64,000 nt of DNA from Quatrionicoccus australiensis (lineage in GTDB: Bacteria > Pseudomonadota > Gammaproteobacteria > Burkholderiales > Rhodocyclaceae): contig NZ_JAHBAH010000001.1 of NCBI RefSeq assembly GCF_020510425.1, forward strand, positions 992,001 through 1,056,000. Reading direction: 5' to 3'. Below the pieces are notes generated by a model. The model was not told where the DNA came from, made no database searches, and saw nothing but the letters and a program-made list of their open reading frames with translations. Shown piece after piece: positions 1-10,512 of this stretch (positions are counted from its first letter, which is position 1; each line of letters begins with the position of its first letter). The position numbers and the translations under genes are program-made.

Positions 1-67
1 CGTATTATTTGCAATGAAGTTCAGTTACTCCCCAATCAGCAACGCCGCTAACCATGTTATGGAAGTC

Positions 68-1081
68 ATGAAATTTCGCTCAGCACTTTCGCTAATGAGT
101 ATTTTCCTGTTGGGCGGATGTAGCCAAACCCATATTGTCGTCAAACCCGATTACCCAAGTGCTCTTATCTGGGACTCGGCACTCAGCGAAGATGGAGGGC
201 GGGCCGCTTTCTTCGTTTTAACTGCTGTAGACGGTACGCCCATCGAAGAAAACTCGATGAAGCGAAGCATTCGCGCGAATATTGGGCGAGGACGAAACTT
301 GTATCCGATGCCAGTGGAGCGTTATGTGGCTGCCGGAAAGCATCGTTTAACGCTTACGGGTCAGTTTGGAACGGCAGCGCCAATTGAGTATCTATTACGA
401 CCCTCATCGTTCGCAAAGGTATCCGGTGAAATTGATGTGGAACTTAAGCCTGACATGATCTATCGGGTCGCAGGCGTACTTGAACCGCTAAGGAGAGAGG
501 TATGGCTTACGGAGTGGAACACAGGTACTCAAGTCGGTGAAAAGATTATTGATCTTGAAATAGCCGGAGACGCTCAAAAAGCCATGGCTGGAGCACAATT
601 TACATGTTGCAACCTTCACTACAAAGACGATTGGATCAGTGATACAAATGAAACAACGTTGCCAATGATTCCGGCTGGAACGCCAATCGTGCTAAAAGGT
701 TTCGGATTTAACCGTGCCAGCGTGCTCATAGATTCGCGAGAAATGCGAATTGGCCATGACTACGGTCGAAAACAAGAGACCAAAGAGCAGTATTTGGCAA
801 AGCTCATGGTAAATAATGATCCAAAAACTAGGATCAAGAATTATCCGCCGAGAATCCAGGAGGCAATTGCCGCCGGCAAAGTATGCAAAGGAATGACTCG
901 GGAGCAAGTCGTTATCTCTCTAGGCTATCCGCGGACCGATAGCACAAAGGCATTATCCCAGGCCGAATGGAAATATTGGACAGCAAATTGGGATGAATAT
1001 TTGGTCATTTGGGGAGAAGATGGGCTCGTTCAAAGCATTTCGGCTCCTCCCGAAGTATTGAGTCTGGTATCAATCCCCTAA
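68..1081 (+). CDS. Lipoprotein with BamE/SmpA-like C-terminus
   Basis: Encodes about 337 residues from the Met at 68. From there the N-terminus is a clean lipoprotein signal (MKFRSALSLMSIFLLGGC) with lipobox LGGC, so anchoring to a membrane through Cys18 is expected. The C-terminal 60 residues contain the GMTREQVVISLGYPR segment typical of small BamE/SmpA-fold outer-membrane lipoproteins. The middle region (about residues 60-240) I do not recognise. Upstream in-frame Met codons at 14 and 59 would spoil the signal peptide. Base composition is visibly more AT-rich than the rest of the window, with ATT/AAA/GAA codons frequent, which suggests a different origin. No function beyond envelope lipoprotein can be claimed. 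Confidence 0.75.
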   Translation: MKFRSALSLMSIFLLGGCSQTHIVVKPDYPSALIWDSALSEDGGRAAFFVLTAVDGTPIEENSMKRSIRANIGRGRNLYPMPVERYVAAGKHRLTLTGQFGTAAPIEYLLRPSSFAKVSGEIDVELKPDMIYRVAGVLEPLRREVWLTEWNTGTQVGEKIIDLEIAGDAQKAMAGAQFTCCNLHYKDDWISDTNETTLPMIPAGTPIVLKGFGFNRASVLIDSREMRIGHDYGRKQETKEQYLAKLMVNNDPKTRIKNYPPRIQEAIAAGKVCKGMTREQVVISLGYPRTDSTKALSQAEWKYWTANWDEYLVIWGEDGLVQSISAPPEVLSLVSIP

Positions 1082-1257
1082 GCTTCTGAGTGGCCTCTTT
1101 CGATTGCTGGCAGCGGCAGTTCAGGGCACACACCAGACATCACCCATCCCAACCGGATCCGATAAAAATGGCTGCTAGCTAGCCAGCCAAACCCTCCTGG
1201 CCAATTTCCAAAAACCGGCCTTTCCAACCGGTCGACCGTCCAGAACGGCACAAAACC

Positions 1258-1282
1258 AAAAAAATGCCGCCCAAGGGCGGCA
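1258..1282 (-). terminator. Intrinsic terminator of the mhp operon
   Basis: On the minus strand a GC-rich hairpin (arms TGCCGCC/GGCGGCA, plus positions 1265-1282) is followed by seven T residues (plus 1258-1264). It lies about 29 nt after the mhpC stop codon, as expected for the end of the long minus-strand operon. Confidence 0.8.
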
Positions 1283-1310
1283 AAAGGTACCGCAGAGACG
1301 AAAGCGCCGC

Positions 1311-2174
1311 TCAATCCTGCAAAAACTCGCGCACCATGCGGTTGAACTTGGCGGCGTGTTCCCACTGGGCCCAGTGGCCGCAGCGGTTGAAGATGTGCAG
1401 TTCGGCGTTGGGCATGCCCCAGAGCAGGCGCAGGCCGATGTCCATGGGAACGAAGCGGTCGTCGCGCCCCCAGATGATCAGGGTCGGGGCGGTGACTTCG
1501 CCGAGGCGCGGGCCGTAGTCGGTGAATTGCTTGGGGTTGGCGGCGAAGCTCTTGACGAAGTTTTCCAGGTGATCGCGCCGCGCCAGCATGTTGTCGAGGC
1601 GGGCCTGGTAGAGCTCTTCGGTCAGGCTGCTGCTGTCGAAGACGAAGACGGCCATCATCTTCTTGAGGTTCTCGATGCTCGGCTCGCGGTAGAGCGCCTG
1701 GATCAGCTTGATGCCTTCGGTCGGCATCGGCACGAACTGGCTGGGGCCGCCAGTGCCGCCACCCATCAGGACGAGCTTGCCGACGCGGCCCGGGTTGGCG
1801 AGCGCGAAGGCGACGGCGGAGTGGCCGCCCATCGAGTTGCCGATGACGTGCACACGATCGAGCTTCAATTCATCGAGCAGGCCCTTGAGTGCGCGGGCGT
1901 TGAGGTCGGAGCGCGAGCCGGTGCACACGATGGGATCGCTCTTGCTCCAACCCGGGCAATCCATCAGGATGACCCGGTAGCCGGCGGCAACGAGCGGCTC
2001 GACGTTGCGGTTGAAATTGGCCCAGCCGCTGGCGCCGGGGCCGGAGCCGTGCAGCATGACCACCGTCTCGGCGCCGCTGCCGCAGTCGTTGTAGTGCAGT
2101 TGCAGGTCGAGATCGCCTTCCTTGATGCGGGCAAAACGGCTGCTGGCGGCTTCGCTCAGGGGTGCTGTGCTCAT
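1311..2174 (-). CDS. mhpC: Meta-cleavage product hydrolase (alpha/beta hydrolase)
   Basis: A 287-residue alpha/beta hydrolase of the C-C bond hydrolase (MCP hydrolase) family, which cleaves the vinylogous 1,5-diketone made by extradiol ring fission into a dienoate plus a short acid (succinate in the Mhp pathway). The catalytic triad is visible: Ser114 in GNSMGG, Asp239 in GRDDRFVP and His267 in RCGHWAQ, with the same spacing as E. coli MhpC. The oxyanion motif [10 protein letters not shown] lies near residue 42. The Met at 2174 has a GAAAGGA ribosome site and avoids an unlikely N-terminal extension. It is the last gene of the operon. Assignment to mhpC rather than a biphenyl or cumate homologue rests on the neighbouring mhpB, mhpD, mhpE and mhpF. 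Confidence 0.9.
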   Translation of the reverse strand: MSTAPLSEAASSRFARIKEGDLDLQLHYNDCGSGAETVVMLHGSGPGASGWANFNRNVEPLVAAGYRVILMDCPGWSKSDPIVCTGSRSDLNARALKGLLDELKLDRVHVIGNSMGGHSAVAFALANPGRVGKLVLMGGGTGGPSQFVPMPTEGIKLIQALYREPSIENLKKMMAVFVFDSSSLTEELYQARLDNMLARRDHLENFVKSFAANPKQFTDYGPRLGEVTAPTLIIWGRDDRFVPMDIGLRLLWGMPNAELHIFNRCGHWAQWEHAAKFNRMVREFLQD

Positions 2175-2203
2175 GGGTGTTCCTTTCTTGATATGGGGTG
2201 GGG

Positions 2204-2788
2204 TCAGTTGCCGAACGGGCGCGGGCCGAAGCCGATCGGCGCCGGAGCGCAATCGACCAGGCGCGAGAAAAGCGCGGAAAAATTCTCTTCATTGCCATCC
2301 TTGCCCGACTTGGCGGCCATTTCGGCGCGGAAGGCCTGATCCAGTTCGGTCCAGTCGGCGGGCGTCAGGTGGCTGCGCAGCAGGGGCAGGACAACTTCTT
2401 CCTCGAGCAGCATGTGCTCGCGGTAGAACTCGGCATAGGTTTCGAAGGCAGCGGCAAACTCATTGAACCGGCCGGCATCGGCAACGTAGGCGGCGAGCGC
2501 CTGTTCCAGCGCCGCCATGCGCTGCGGCGCGGCGGCATGCTGCTGGCCGAGCTTGACCAGCGCCTCGGCACCTTCGGCGGTGCGCTGCGGCAGGCGGCGG
2601 AAGAGCAGGTCTTCCTTCGGGTGATGGCGCTTCTCGGCGTAGGCGTCGAGGTAATGCACCATGGCCTGGAAGAGCGGCAGGTCGGACGCCAGCTTGCCGG
2701 CGGCAACTTCCTTGAGCATGAAACGGACGGCATGCAGGATGGCGGCCAGCGACTGGTGCTCCTCGCCGATGATGTGTAGTGCTTCCAT
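2204..2788 (-). CDS. Hemerythrin HHE domain protein
   Basis: A 194-residue cytoplasmic protein with a hemerythrin-like cation-binding four-helix bundle in residues 1-150. Candidate diiron ligands include the His in EEHQSL, the pair in HHPKEDLLF, the His in GQQHAAA and the [14 protein letters not shown] segment. The C-terminal 45 residues are unrelated and end in a Pro-rich tail. It lies inside the aromatic operon between livF and mhpC (19 and 29 nt gaps), so it is almost certainly co-transcribed with the O2-consuming hydroxylase and dioxygenase. A role in oxygen binding, storage or sensing, or in iron handling for the Fe(II) dioxygenase, is inference. No signal peptide or membrane segment is seen. 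Confidence 0.85.
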   Translation of the reverse strand: MEALHIIGEEHQSLAAILHAVRFMLKEVAAGKLASDLPLFQAMVHYLDAYAEKRHHPKEDLLFRRLPQRTAEGAEALVKLGQQHAAAPQRMAALEQALAAYVADAGRFNEFAAAFETYAEFYREHMLLEEEVVLPLLRSHLTPADWTELDQAFRAEMAAKSGKDGNEENFSALFSRLVDCAPAPIGFGPRPFGN

Positions 2789-2807
2789 GTCTGTTCTCCA
2801 ATCGCCG

Positions 2808-3554
2808 TCAGGTCGACAGCAGTTCCTGGTGCTTGCTCGCCAGGCCGAGATAGCTTTCGATGACGCGCGGATCGTTGCGCAGCATTTCGGCCTCGCCCTG
2901 CATCTTGACCGCACCGTTTTCCAGCACGTAGGCGTAGTCGGCGACCTGCAGCGCGGCGCGCGCATTCTGCTCGACGAGCAGGATGGAGACGCCGCGCCGG
3001 CGCAGTTCCGCGATGATGCGAAAGATCTCGCGCACGATCAGCGGCGCCAGGCCAAGGCTGGGTTCGTCGAGCATGAGCAGCTTGGGTTTGGCCATCAGCG
3101 CGCGGCCGACCGCCAGCATCTGGCGCTCGCCGCCCGACATCGTGCCGGCCTGCTGCAGCCGGCGCTCCTTCAGGCGCGGGAAGAGCGCATAGACCTCCTC
3201 CATCGTCTGCCGGTGATCGCGATGGCCGTGCCGGTCGCGCTGAAAGGCGCCGAGCAGCAGGTTGTCCTCGATGCTCATGGTGCCGAACAGCTCGCGCTTT
3301 TCCGGCACCAGGTTCATGCCGCGCACGACCATGCGCTCGACTTCCGGCACCTGTTCGATGCTGCCGTCGAACGCCACCTGGCCGGAAGACGGCAGCAGGC
3401 CCATGATCGCCGACAGCGTCGTCGTCTTGCCGGCACCATTCGGGCCGATCACGGTGACGATCTTGCCCTCGCCCACTTCCAGGCTGATCTTGCTGACCGC
3501 CTCGACCTTGCCGTAGGCGACCGAGAGGTCTTTGACTTCAAGTACGTTGGCCAT
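2808..3554 (-). CDS. livF: Branched-chain-type ABC transporter ATPase LivF
   Basis: A 248-residue ABC ATPase. Walker A GPNGAGKTT is at residues 37-45, a divergent signature MSGGERQ at 139-145, Walker B LLMLDEP at 159-165, and the LivF-type SLGLAPLIV follows. LivF is the second nucleotide-binding subunit of HAAT/Liv importers. It starts one base after the LivHMG fusion stops, so translation is probably coupled. Placement inside an aromatic-acid degradation operon, with the binding protein and permease genes, suggests uptake of the aromatic substrate rather than amino acids (inference). Confidence 0.9.
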   Translation of the reverse strand: MANVLEVKDLSVAYGKVEAVSKISLEVGEGKIVTVIGPNGAGKTTTLSAIMGLLPSSGQVAFDGSIEQVPEVERMVVRGMNLVPEKRELFGTMSIEDNLLLGAFQRDRHGHRDHRQTMEEVYALFPRLKERRLQQAGTMSGGERQMLAVGRALMAKPKLLMLDEPSLGLAPLIVREIFRIIAELRRRGVSILLVEQNARAALQVADYAYVLENGAVKMQGEAEMLRNDPRVIESYLGLASKHQELLST

Positions 3555-3555
3555 C

Positions 3556-6411
3556 TCAGACGCCCCCTAGATAAGCTTCAAGCACCGCCGGATCCTTCTG
3601 GATTTCTTCCGGCAGGCCTTCGGCGATCTTTTCGCCGAATTCCATGACCACGACGCGGTCGACCAGGCTCATGACGAAATCCATGTCGTGCTCGACGATG
3701 AGCACCGCCATGCCTTCCGACTTGAGGCGCTTGAGCAGTTCGGCGAGCGCCTGCTTTTCCTTGAGGCGCAGGCCGGCGGCCGGCTCGTCGAGGAGCAGCA
3801 GGCAGGGATCGGAAGCCAGCGCCCGCGCGATTTCGAGAATGCGCTGCTGGCCGAGTGCCAGGCTGCCGGCTTCGACGTGCATGAACTCGCCCAGGCCGAC
3901 GCGTTCGACCTGGATCGCCGCTTCGCGCAGCAGGCGCGCCTCTTCAACGCGATCGAGACGCCAGGCCGCCGGCAATACACCCTTGCTGCCGCGCCGATGC
4001 GCCCCGATGGCGACGTTTTCGAGGACGCTCATGTTGGGCAGCAGGCGGACATGCTGGAAGGTGCGGCTCATGCCGAGCGCCGCGATTTCACGCGAGCTGT
4101 GGCCGGCCACCGGCTGGCCGCGGAACAGCACTTCGCCGGAAGTCGGCGTATCGACGCCGGAAAGCTGGTTGAACATCGTGCTCTTGCCGGCGCCGTTCGG
4201 GCCGATCAGCGCCAGGATCTCGCCGGCCTCGACATGCAGGCTCATGTTGTTGTTGGCCACCAGACCGCCGAACTTGCGCGTCACCGCCTTGGCTTCGAGG
4301 ATGACCTCGCCGTGCGGCGGCTGCGCCTTTTTCGGCAAGGCCTCGGCATTCTGATCGACCACCTTGGCGTCAATGCGCACCGGCAGCAGGCGAGCGAGCA
4401 GCGGCCACAGGCCGTCGCGTGCCCGGTGCAGCAGGACGATCATGAACAGGCCGAAGACGATGGTTTCGTAATTGCCGGCCGAACCGAACAGCTTGGGCAG
4501 GATGTCGCCCAACCACTGCTTGAGGACGGTGATCACCCCGGCCCCGACCAGCGCGCCCCAGACCTGCCCGGCACCGCCGACGACGGCCATGAACAGGTAC
4601 TCGATGCCGATGTGCAGGCCGAACGGCGTCGGGTTCACGAAGCGCTGCAGGTGGGCATAGAGCCAGCCGGCGGCGCAGGCGTGCAGGGCGGCGATGACGA
4701 AGATCACCATGCGCGCCCGCGAGGTATCGACGCCCATCGCCTCGGCCATCACCATGCCGCCCTTGAGAGCGCGGATGGCGCGGCCTTCGCGCGAATCGAG
4801 CAGGTTCTTGGTGGTGAACAGCGCCGCCAGCACGAAAGCCCAGACCAGATAGTAGTAAGCGCGGTTGTCGAGCAGCTCGACGCCGAAGACATTGATCGCC
4901 GGCAGGTTGGAGAGGCCGGCGTGGCCGCCGAGGAATTCCATGTTGCCGAACAGGAAGAACAGGCTGATCCCCCAGGCCATGGTGCCCAGCGGCAGGTAAT
5001 GCCCGGACAGCTTGAGCGTCACCGAACCGATGATCAGGGCCACCGTCGCCGTCAGCAGCAGGCCGATGAGCAATGCCGCCCAGGGCGAACCGCCGGCGAA
5101 GCCGAGCCACGCCGGCAATTCCGCAGAGGTGCTGAGCCAGGCCGTGGTGTAGGCACCGAGGCCGACAAAGGCCGCCTGCCCGAAGGAGGTCAGACCGCCG
5201 ACGCCGGTCAGCAGCACCAGGCCGAGCGCGACCAGGGCCGAGAGGCCGACGTAGTTGAGCAGCGTGACGTAGAACTCGGGCAAAACCAGCGGTGCACCGG
5301 CCAGAATGAGCAAAAATGCCGCCAGCACGAAACGCGGGCTGATCCAGCCGTCGCGCCGCGCCGTCGTCACCACCTGCGCCGTTTCCTCTTCCTCGACATG
5401 GTGGGTCTTCCAGGACAGCCAGACCAGCACCGGAATGATCAGCGTGAATACCAGCACATCCTTGAAGGCGCTGGCCCAGAAGGAAGAGAAGGATTCGAGC
5501 AGACCGACCACGATGGCGCCGGCCGCGGCGAGCGGATAGCTGGCTAGGCCGCCGATGATCGCCGCGACGAAGCCCTTGAGACCGATCAGGAAGCCGCTGT
5601 CGTAATAGATCGTGGTCAGCGGCGCCACCAGCAGGCCGGACAGCGTGCCGATCAGGGCCGCAAAGAAGAAGGTCCGACGGCCGGCCAAAGCCGGCGAGAT
5701 GCCCATCAGGCGGGCGCCGTTGCGGTTGATGGCGGTGGCGCGCAGGGCCTTGCCGGCCAGCGTGCGGTCGAAATACAGGTAGAGACCGACGATCAGCAGC
5801 AGCGACACCGCCAGCACGACCAGGGTATGGCCGCCGACCAGCAGCGATCCGACTTCGACCTGCGCCTCGCTAAACGGCAGCGTGCGCGAACCTTCCGGAC
5901 CGAAGACGAGCAGCCCGAGCCCGACCATCAGCAGATGCAGGGCGACCGAGATGATCAGCAGGACCAGCACCGGCGCCTCGGCGACCGGCTGGAAGGCGAC
6001 GCGATAGAGCATCGGCCCGAGCGGCACGACGATGGCCAGGGTGAGCACCACCTTGAGCAGTTGCGGCAGCTCGCCAAGCGGCAGCACCCAGAGCAGCGCC
6101 GCCAGGGCGAGCGGATAGGCGAGATTCCAGAGCAGCGAGCCGCCGAGCTGGCGGCGTCCGGGCCGGCTGGCCAGGATATCGGCGCCCAGGGTCAGTACGC
6201 CGGCCCCGAGCAGCAGCCAGACGGTGCCCGGATAACGGCCGCTTTCGAGCAGCGCCATGGTCAGGGCGCCCCAGGCGAGGAATTCGCCCTGGGGAATGAA
6301 GATGATCCGGGTGACGGCAAACACCAGGACCAGCGCCAGGGCCAGCAAGGCATAGACGGCACCGTTGGTGATACCGTCCTGCGCCAGCAATGCGAAGATT
6401 TGAACATCCAT
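3556..6411 (-). CDS. Fused LivH-LivM-LivG ABC importer protein
   Basis: One 951-residue reading frame joins three proteins that are usually separate. Residues about 1-335 form a LivH-type permease with many hydrophobic helices and the [14 protein letters not shown] signature. Residues about 355-680 form a LivM-type permease ([12 protein letters not shown], then [18 protein letters not shown]). Residues about 705-951 form a LivG ATPase with Walker [10 protein letters not shown] near residue 737, the LivG-style signature LALGQQR, and LLLLDEP. Linkers are short and charged ([19 protein letters not shown]). No internal stop or frameshift is present, so the fusion is genuine in this sequence. With LivF and the binding protein it gives a complete importer, probably for the aromatic substrate. 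Confidence 0.9.
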   Translation of the reverse strand: MDVQIFALLAQDGITNGAVYALLALALVLVFAVTRIIFIPQGEFLAWGALTMALLESGRYPGTVWLLLGAGVLTLGADILASRPGRRQLGGSLLWNLAYPLALAALLWVLPLGELPQLLKVVLTLAIVVPLGPMLYRVAFQPVAEAPVLVLLIISVALHLLMVGLGLLVFGPEGSRTLPFSEAQVEVGSLLVGGHTLVVLAVSLLLIVGLYLYFDRTLAGKALRATAINRNGARLMGISPALAGRRTFFFAALIGTLSGLLVAPLTTIYYDSGFLIGLKGFVAAIIGGLASYPLAAAGAIVVGLLESFSSFWASAFKDVLVFTLIIPVLVWLSWKTHHVEEEETAQVVTTARRDGWISPRFVLAAFLLILAGAPLVLPEFYVTLLNYVGLSALVALGLVLLTGVGGLTSFGQAAFVGLGAYTTAWLSTSAELPAWLGFAGGSPWAALLIGLLLTATVALIIGSVTLKLSGHYLPLGTMAWGISLFFLFGNMEFLGGHAGLSNLPAINVFGVELLDNRAYYYLVWAFVLAALFTTKNLLDSREGRAIRALKGGMVMAEAMGVDTSRARMVIFVIAALHACAAGWLYAHLQRFVNPTPFGLHIGIEYLFMAVVGGAGQVWGALVGAGVITVLKQWLGDILPKLFGSAGNYETIVFGLFMIVLLHRARDGLWPLLARLLPVRIDAKVVDQNAEALPKKAQPPHGEVILEAKAVTRKFGGLVANNNMSLHVEAGEILALIGPNGAGKSTMFNQLSGVDTPTSGEVLFRGQPVAGHSSREIAALGMSRTFQHVRLLPNMSVLENVAIGAHRRGSKGVLPAAWRLDRVEEARLLREAAIQVERVGLGEFMHVEAGSLALGQQRILEIARALASDPCLLLLDEPAAGLRLKEKQALAELLKRLKSEGMAVLIVEHDMDFVMSLVDRVVVMEFGEKIAEGLPEEIQKDPAVLEAYLGGV

Positions 6412-6462
6412 GCGGAAGAACTCCAGTGCAAACGCTGCGCTTGTGCGATGACAAAGCGCAGC

Positions 6463-6489
6463 GGTCGACGATCAGGACAGGGCAAAAAC
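6463..6489 (+). repeat. Bipartite motif copy GGTCGAC-N12-GCAAAAAC
   Basis: Exact copy (GGTCGAC, 12 nt, GCAAAAAC) in the 112-bp gap between livHMG and mhpE. Part of the interspersed family described in the findings. Confidence 0.6.
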
Positions 6490-6523
6490 CGGGACGGGCC
6501 TCAAGGCGTCCGCCCCGGCCTCA

Positions 6524-7555
6524 TCAGACGGTCAGTCCGCGCTCGCGCGCCAGGGTGATCGCGGTGTCCTCGATCATGTCTTCCTGACCGCCGACCATGC
6601 CGCGCCGGCCCAGTTCGACGAGAATCTCGCGCGCTGAAATGCCGTATTTCTGCTCGGCCCGCTTGGCAAACAGCAGGAAGGAGGAATAGACGCCGGCATA
6701 GCCCAGGGTCAGCGAATCGCGGTCGATGCGGATGACGTGATCCATGATCGGCACGACGCGGTCTTCGGCGACATCGCTGATCTTGAAGGTGTCGACACCG
6801 GTGTCGATGCCCATGCGGTCGCACACGGCGATGAACACTTCCATCGGCGTATTGCCCGCCCCGGCACCGAGGCCGGCAGCCGCCGCATCGATGCGGTTGG
6901 CGCCGGCTTCGACGGCGGCGATCGAGTTGGCGACGCCCATCGCCATGTTGTGGTGGCCGTGGAAGCCAAGCTCGGTTTCCGGCTTGAGCGCGGCGCGCAC
7001 CGCACTCAGGCGGACCTTGACGTCGTCCGGCAGCATGTAGCCGGCCGAATCGGTAACGTAGATGCAGTTGGCGCCGTAGCCTTCCATCAGGCGGGCCTGT
7101 TCGACCAGCTTTTCCGGGCTGGCCATGTGCGCCATCATCAGGAAACCGACGGTGTCCATGTCCAGCTTGCGCGCCATCTTGATGTGCTGCTCGGAGACAT
7201 CGGCCTCGGTGCAGTGCGTCGCGACGCGGATGGTATGGACGCCGAGATCGTGCGCCATTTTCAGGTGATCGACGGTGCCGATGCCGGGCAGCAGCAACGC
7301 CGAGATCTTGGCATTCTTCATTTTCGGGATCACCGCACCGAGATATTCGGCGTCGGTATGGGCCGGAAAACCGTAGTTGACCGACGAGCCGCCCAGGCCG
7401 TCGCCATGGGTCACCTCGATCAGCGGCACGCCGGCTTCGTCGAGGCCGGTGGCGATATCGATCATCTGTTCGAGCGACATCAGGTGGCGCTTCGGGTGCA
7501 TGCCGTCACGCAGGGTCATGTCGTGGACGGTTACTTTCTTGCCTTTGAGATTCAT
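6524..7555 (-). CDS. mhpE: 4-hydroxy-2-oxovalerate aldolase
   Basis: A 343-residue class II pyruvate aldolase of the DmpG/MhpE family, splitting 4-hydroxy-2-oxopentanoate into pyruvate and acetaldehyde. The N-terminal [11 protein letters not shown] holds the catalytic Arg16 and metal-binding Asp17 and His20. [11 protein letters not shown] carries the two metal-ligand histidines, and [16 protein letters not shown] is the typical phosphate-type loop. Length matches the family. It lies 27 nt downstream of mhpF, and the two enzymes normally form a channelling complex. Confidence 0.95.
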   Translation of the reverse strand: MNLKGKKVTVHDMTLRDGMHPKRHLMSLEQMIDIATGLDEAGVPLIEVTHGDGLGGSSVNYGFPAHTDAEYLGAVIPKMKNAKISALLLPGIGTVDHLKMAHDLGVHTIRVATHCTEADVSEQHIKMARKLDMDTVGFLMMAHMASPEKLVEQARLMEGYGANCIYVTDSAGYMLPDDVKVRLSAVRAALKPETELGFHGHHNMAMGVANSIAAVEAGANRIDAAAAGLGAGAGNTPMEVFIAVCDRMGIDTGVDTFKISDVAEDRVVPIMDHVIRIDRDSLTLGYAGVYSSFLLFAKRAEQKYGISAREILVELGRRGMVGGQEDMIEDTAITLARERGLTV

Positions 7556-7582
7556 CTTTTTCTCCTGGGGTTCGTGCGGCGC

Positions 7583-8530
7583 TCAGTGCGCGCCGCAACC
7601 GGCAGTCTTGGCGACGCCGGCCGTCGCGGTCGGCGCGAGGACCAGGCGCCCGGCGAGGATTTCCTCGGCGAACATTTCGGCGGTGCGCGCACCGGCGGCG
7701 GTCATGATGTCGAGATTGCCGGCATAGGTCGGCAGGAAGTCGCCCAGCCCCTGCACCTCGAGAAAGACCGAGACGCGCTTGCCATCGAAGACCGGACCAT
7801 TGACCAGGCGATAGCCGGGCACGTACTTCTGGACTTCCTTGATCATGGCGTGGATGGATTCGGTGATTTTGGCCTGATCCGGGGTGTCGACCGTCAGGCA
7901 ATGCACGGTGTCGCGCATGATCAGCGGCGGCTCGGCCGGGTTGATGATGATGATCGCCTTGCCCTGCTCGGCGCCGCCAACCTTCTCGATGGCGCCCGAG
8001 GTGGTGCGGGTGAATTCGTCGATGTTCTTGCGCGTGCCCGGCCCGGCGCTCTTCGAGCTGATCGTGGCGACGATTTCGCCGTAGCCGACCTTCTGCACGC
8101 GGGAAATCGCGGCGACCATCGGAATGGTCGCCTGCCCGCCGCAGGTCACCATGTTCACGTTCATCGCGCCCTGCCCGACCAGTTCCTTGAGATTGACCGG
8201 CGGCACGCAGAAGGGACCGATCGCGGCCGGCGTCAGGTCGATCATCAACACGCCGAGGGCGTTCAGCTTGCGGGTGTTTTCGGCATGCACGTAGGCCGAA
8301 GTGGCGTCGAAGGCGATCTGCACTTCATCGGCCAGCACATGCGGCAGCAGGCCGTCGACACCGTCGGCGGTGACTTTCAGGCCCATCTCGGCGGCGCGCT
8401 TGAGGCCTTCCGACTCCGGGTCGATGCCGACCATCCAGACCGGCTCGAGCACCGGGCTGCGTTGCAGCTTGTAGAGCAGATCGGTGCCGATGTTGCCGGG
8501 CCCGATCAACGCGCATTTGATTTTTTTCAT
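7583..8530 (-). CDS. mhpF: Acetaldehyde dehydrogenase, acylating
   Basis: A 315-residue NAD- and CoA-dependent dehydrogenase converting acetaldehyde from the aldolase to acetyl-CoA. The Rossmann motif IGPGNIGTD is at residues 9-17 and the catalytic Cys130 in NMVTCGGQA. Length fits DmpF/MhpF. The Met at 8530 is chosen because the family starts with [13 protein letters not shown]. Translation of the upstream extension gives no family similarity. mhpD ends 25 nt upstream and mhpE starts 27 nt downstream. Confidence 0.95.
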   Translation of the reverse strand: MKKIKCALIGPGNIGTDLLYKLQRSPVLEPVWMVGIDPESEGLKRAAEMGLKVTADGVDGLLPHVLADEVQIAFDATSAYVHAENTRKLNALGVLMIDLTPAAIGPFCVPPVNLKELVGQGAMNVNMVTCGGQATIPMVAAISRVQKVGYGEIVATISSKSAGPGTRKNIDEFTRTTSGAIEKVGGAEQGKAIIIINPAEPPLIMRDTVHCLTVDTPDQAKITESIHAMIKEVQKYVPGYRLVNGPVFDGKRVSVFLEVQGLGDFLPTYAGNLDIMTAAGARTAEMFAEEILAGRLVLAPTATAGVAKTAGCGAH

Positions 8531-8555
8531 GGGGTTTCTCCGTGGGGAATGAAGT

Positions 8556-9347
8556 TCAGGCGAACAGCGCGCTGACCGTGCCGAGACCGGCGATGCGCAC
8601 GTCGTAGCGGCTGGGCTCGCTAACGGCAACCATCGGTCCGAGGGCACCGGTCAGGATGATGTCGCCGGCAAGCAGCGGGCGACCGCAGCGCACCATCACG
8701 TCGGCCAGCCAGATCGCCGCATTGAGCGGGCTGCCCAGACAGGCGCGACCATTGCCGCGCGAGACGACTTCGTCGCCGCGGCGCATTTCCATGGCGCAGT
8801 CGGTGATGTCGAAATCGCTCAATTTGCGCGGTTGACCGCCCAGCACGAACAGGCCGCTCGAGGCGTTGTCGGCCACCGTATCGACGAAGCGGATGTTCCA
8901 CTTCTCGATGCGGCTATCGACGATCTCGATGGCCGGCACGGCGTATTCGGTGGCGCCGATCAGGTCGGCGTAGGTATGGCGTTCGTGCGTCAGGTCGCGG
9001 CCAATGACCAGGGCGATTTCGGCTTCGACCTTGGGCTGGATCAGGCGCGACAAGGCCACCGGCTCGCCGTCACCGACCGCCATGTCGGCAAACAGCATGC
9101 CGAAATCGGGCTGATCGACACCCAGCTGCGCCTGCACGGCGAGCGAGGTCAGGCCGATCTTGCGGCCGACCAGGCGGCGGCCTTCCGCCAGCCAGGCTTG
9201 GGTATTGACCTCCTGGACGGCGTAGGCGGCTTCCTGGCTGGTCGCCGCCAGGCGCTCGCGCAGCGGCGCGATGGGCTGGCCGCTGCGGGCTGCCGCCATG
9301 AGCAGGGCGGCAGCGGCTTCAGTACTGAGCATTTGATCGGCGCCCAT
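8556..9347 (-). CDS. mhpD: 2-keto-4-pentenoate hydratase
   Basis: A 263-residue fumarylacetoacetate-hydrolase-fold protein of the MhpD/DmpE family, adding water to 2-hydroxypenta-2,4-dienoate to give 4-hydroxy-2-oxopentanoate. Family segments are visible: [19 protein letters not shown], then [15 protein letters not shown] with the metal-binding acidic residues, and [10 protein letters not shown]. The start codon at 9347 overlaps the stop of the upstream binding-protein gene by one base (TAATG), a sign of translational coupling. Confidence 0.93.
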   Translation of the reverse strand: MGADQMLSTEAAAALLMAAARSGQPIAPLRERLAATSQEAAYAVQEVNTQAWLAEGRRLVGRKIGLTSLAVQAQLGVDQPDFGMLFADMAVGDGEPVALSRLIQPKVEAEIALVIGRDLTHERHTYADLIGATEYAVPAIEIVDSRIEKWNIRFVDTVADNASSGLFVLGGQPRKLSDFDITDCAMEMRRGDEVVSRGNGRACLGSPLNAAIWLADVMVRCGRPLLAGDIILTGALGPMVAVSEPSRYDVRIAGLGTVSALFA

Positions 9348-10480
9348 TACTTGACCAGTTTCCAGTGATTGTTCTCGACCTTGATCAGGACGATGGCCGC
9401 GGCGTCGTAACCGGCGTGATCGGTGGCCGACATGCTGTAGACGCCATTGGTGCCGACCAGTTTGCTGCTCTTTTCGATACCGTCACGCAGCGCGGCGCGG
9501 AATTCCGGCGTGCCCGGCTTGGTCTTGGCCTTGAGCGCTGCGTTGATGCCGTTCTGGGCGAGCAGCCAGGCATCCCACGAGGCGCCGGCGAAGGTCGAGC
9601 GTGAATCCGGGCCGTTCTTGGCTTCCAGTTCCTTGACGAAGGCAACGGCGTTCTTCTTGGCCGGATGGCTGTCCGGCAGTTGTTCGGCCACCAGCACCGG
9701 ACCGACCGGGATCAGCGCCCCTTCGACATTCTTGCCGCCGACGCGCAGGAATTCCTTGCTGGTCACGCCATGCGACTGATAAATCCGGCCCTTGAAGCCG
9801 CGTTCGCGCAGCGTGATCTGCGGCATCGCGGCCGGCGTGCCGGAAGCGCCGACGAAGACCACATCGGGCTTGGCAGCGAGGACTTTCAGCACCTGCGCCT
9901 GGACGCTCGGATCGGCGCGACCGTAACGCTCGCTGGCGACGATCTGCAGCTTGCCTTCGCTCGCCTTGGTCAGCGCCTTGAGGAGCAGTTCGCCCCAGGA
10001 ATCGGAGAAGCCGATGAAGCCGACTGTCTTGGCACCGTTTTCCAGCATGTCGGCGACGATACGATTGACCATCAGGTCGGCCGACGGCTCGCTGCGGAAA
10101 ATGTAGCCACGCTTGTCGCCAGAGACGTCGAGCGGCGCGACGGAAACCATCGGCGTCTTTTCGCCGTTGGCGACATCGGCGATGGCGACGGCGGTGCTGA
10201 TCAGGTTGGGGCCGAGAATGGCGTCGACCTTGTCTTCGGAAATCAGCTTGCGCGCATTCTTGACGGCATTGGTCGGGTCGGTGCCGTCGTCGAGCAGGAT
10301 GTAATTGACCTTCTCGCCGCCGACGCTGGCCGGGAAGAGCGCCACGGCCTTACGCGTTTCGGCGCCGAGGGCGGCGGCCGGACCGGTCAACGAGGCGATG
10401 ACGCCGATATTGATGTCGGCAAAGGCCGGGGTGGCGGCCAGGGCGGCAATGCACAGGCTCAGGATCTTGTTCGGTTTCAT
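9347..10480 (-). CDS. Periplasmic binding protein, LivK/HAAT type
   Basis: A 377-residue type 1 periplasmic binding protein. Residues 1-21 form a signal peptide (cleavage near AFA-DIN). The mature start INIGVIASLTGPAAALG is typical of branched-chain/aromatic acid binding proteins of ABC importers. The two-lobe Peripla_BP_6 pattern continues to the C-terminus. Co-transcription with livHMG, livF and the ring-cleavage genes makes an aromatic acid (phenylpropanoid or relative) the likeliest ligand. That is inference from context, since LivK-like proteins bind many ligands. Confidence 0.88.
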   Translation of the reverse strand: MKPNKILSLCIAALAATPAFADINIGVIASLTGPAAALGAETRKAVALFPASVGGEKVNYILLDDGTDPTNAVKNARKLISEDKVDAILGPNLISTAVAIADVANGEKTPMVSVAPLDVSGDKRGYIFRSEPSADLMVNRIVADMLENGAKTVGFIGFSDSWGELLLKALTKASEGKLQIVASERYGRADPSVQAQVLKVLAAKPDVVFVGASGTPAAMPQITLRERGFKGRIYQSHGVTSKEFLRVGGKNVEGALIPVGPVLVAEQLPDSHPAKKNAVAFVKELEAKNGPDSRSTFAGASWDAWLLAQNGINAALKAKTKPGTPEFRAALRDGIEKSSKLVGTNGVYSMSATDHAGYDAAAIVLIKVENNHWKLVK

Positions 10481-10512
10481 TGTTATGTCTCCTCGATGGG
10501 GTAGGAAAATCG

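Noticed and set aside
3688..5547. 619-codon plus-strand frame opposite the Liv fusion
   Set aside because: Composition is Gln/Arg/His/Glu-rich without any domain. The minus strand encodes an unambiguous transporter.
6463..6489. Integron attC or transposon end as the explanation for the bipartite motif
   Set aside because: No integrase or transposase is near any copy, the halves are not inverted repeats of each other, and several copies lie within conserved coding regions.
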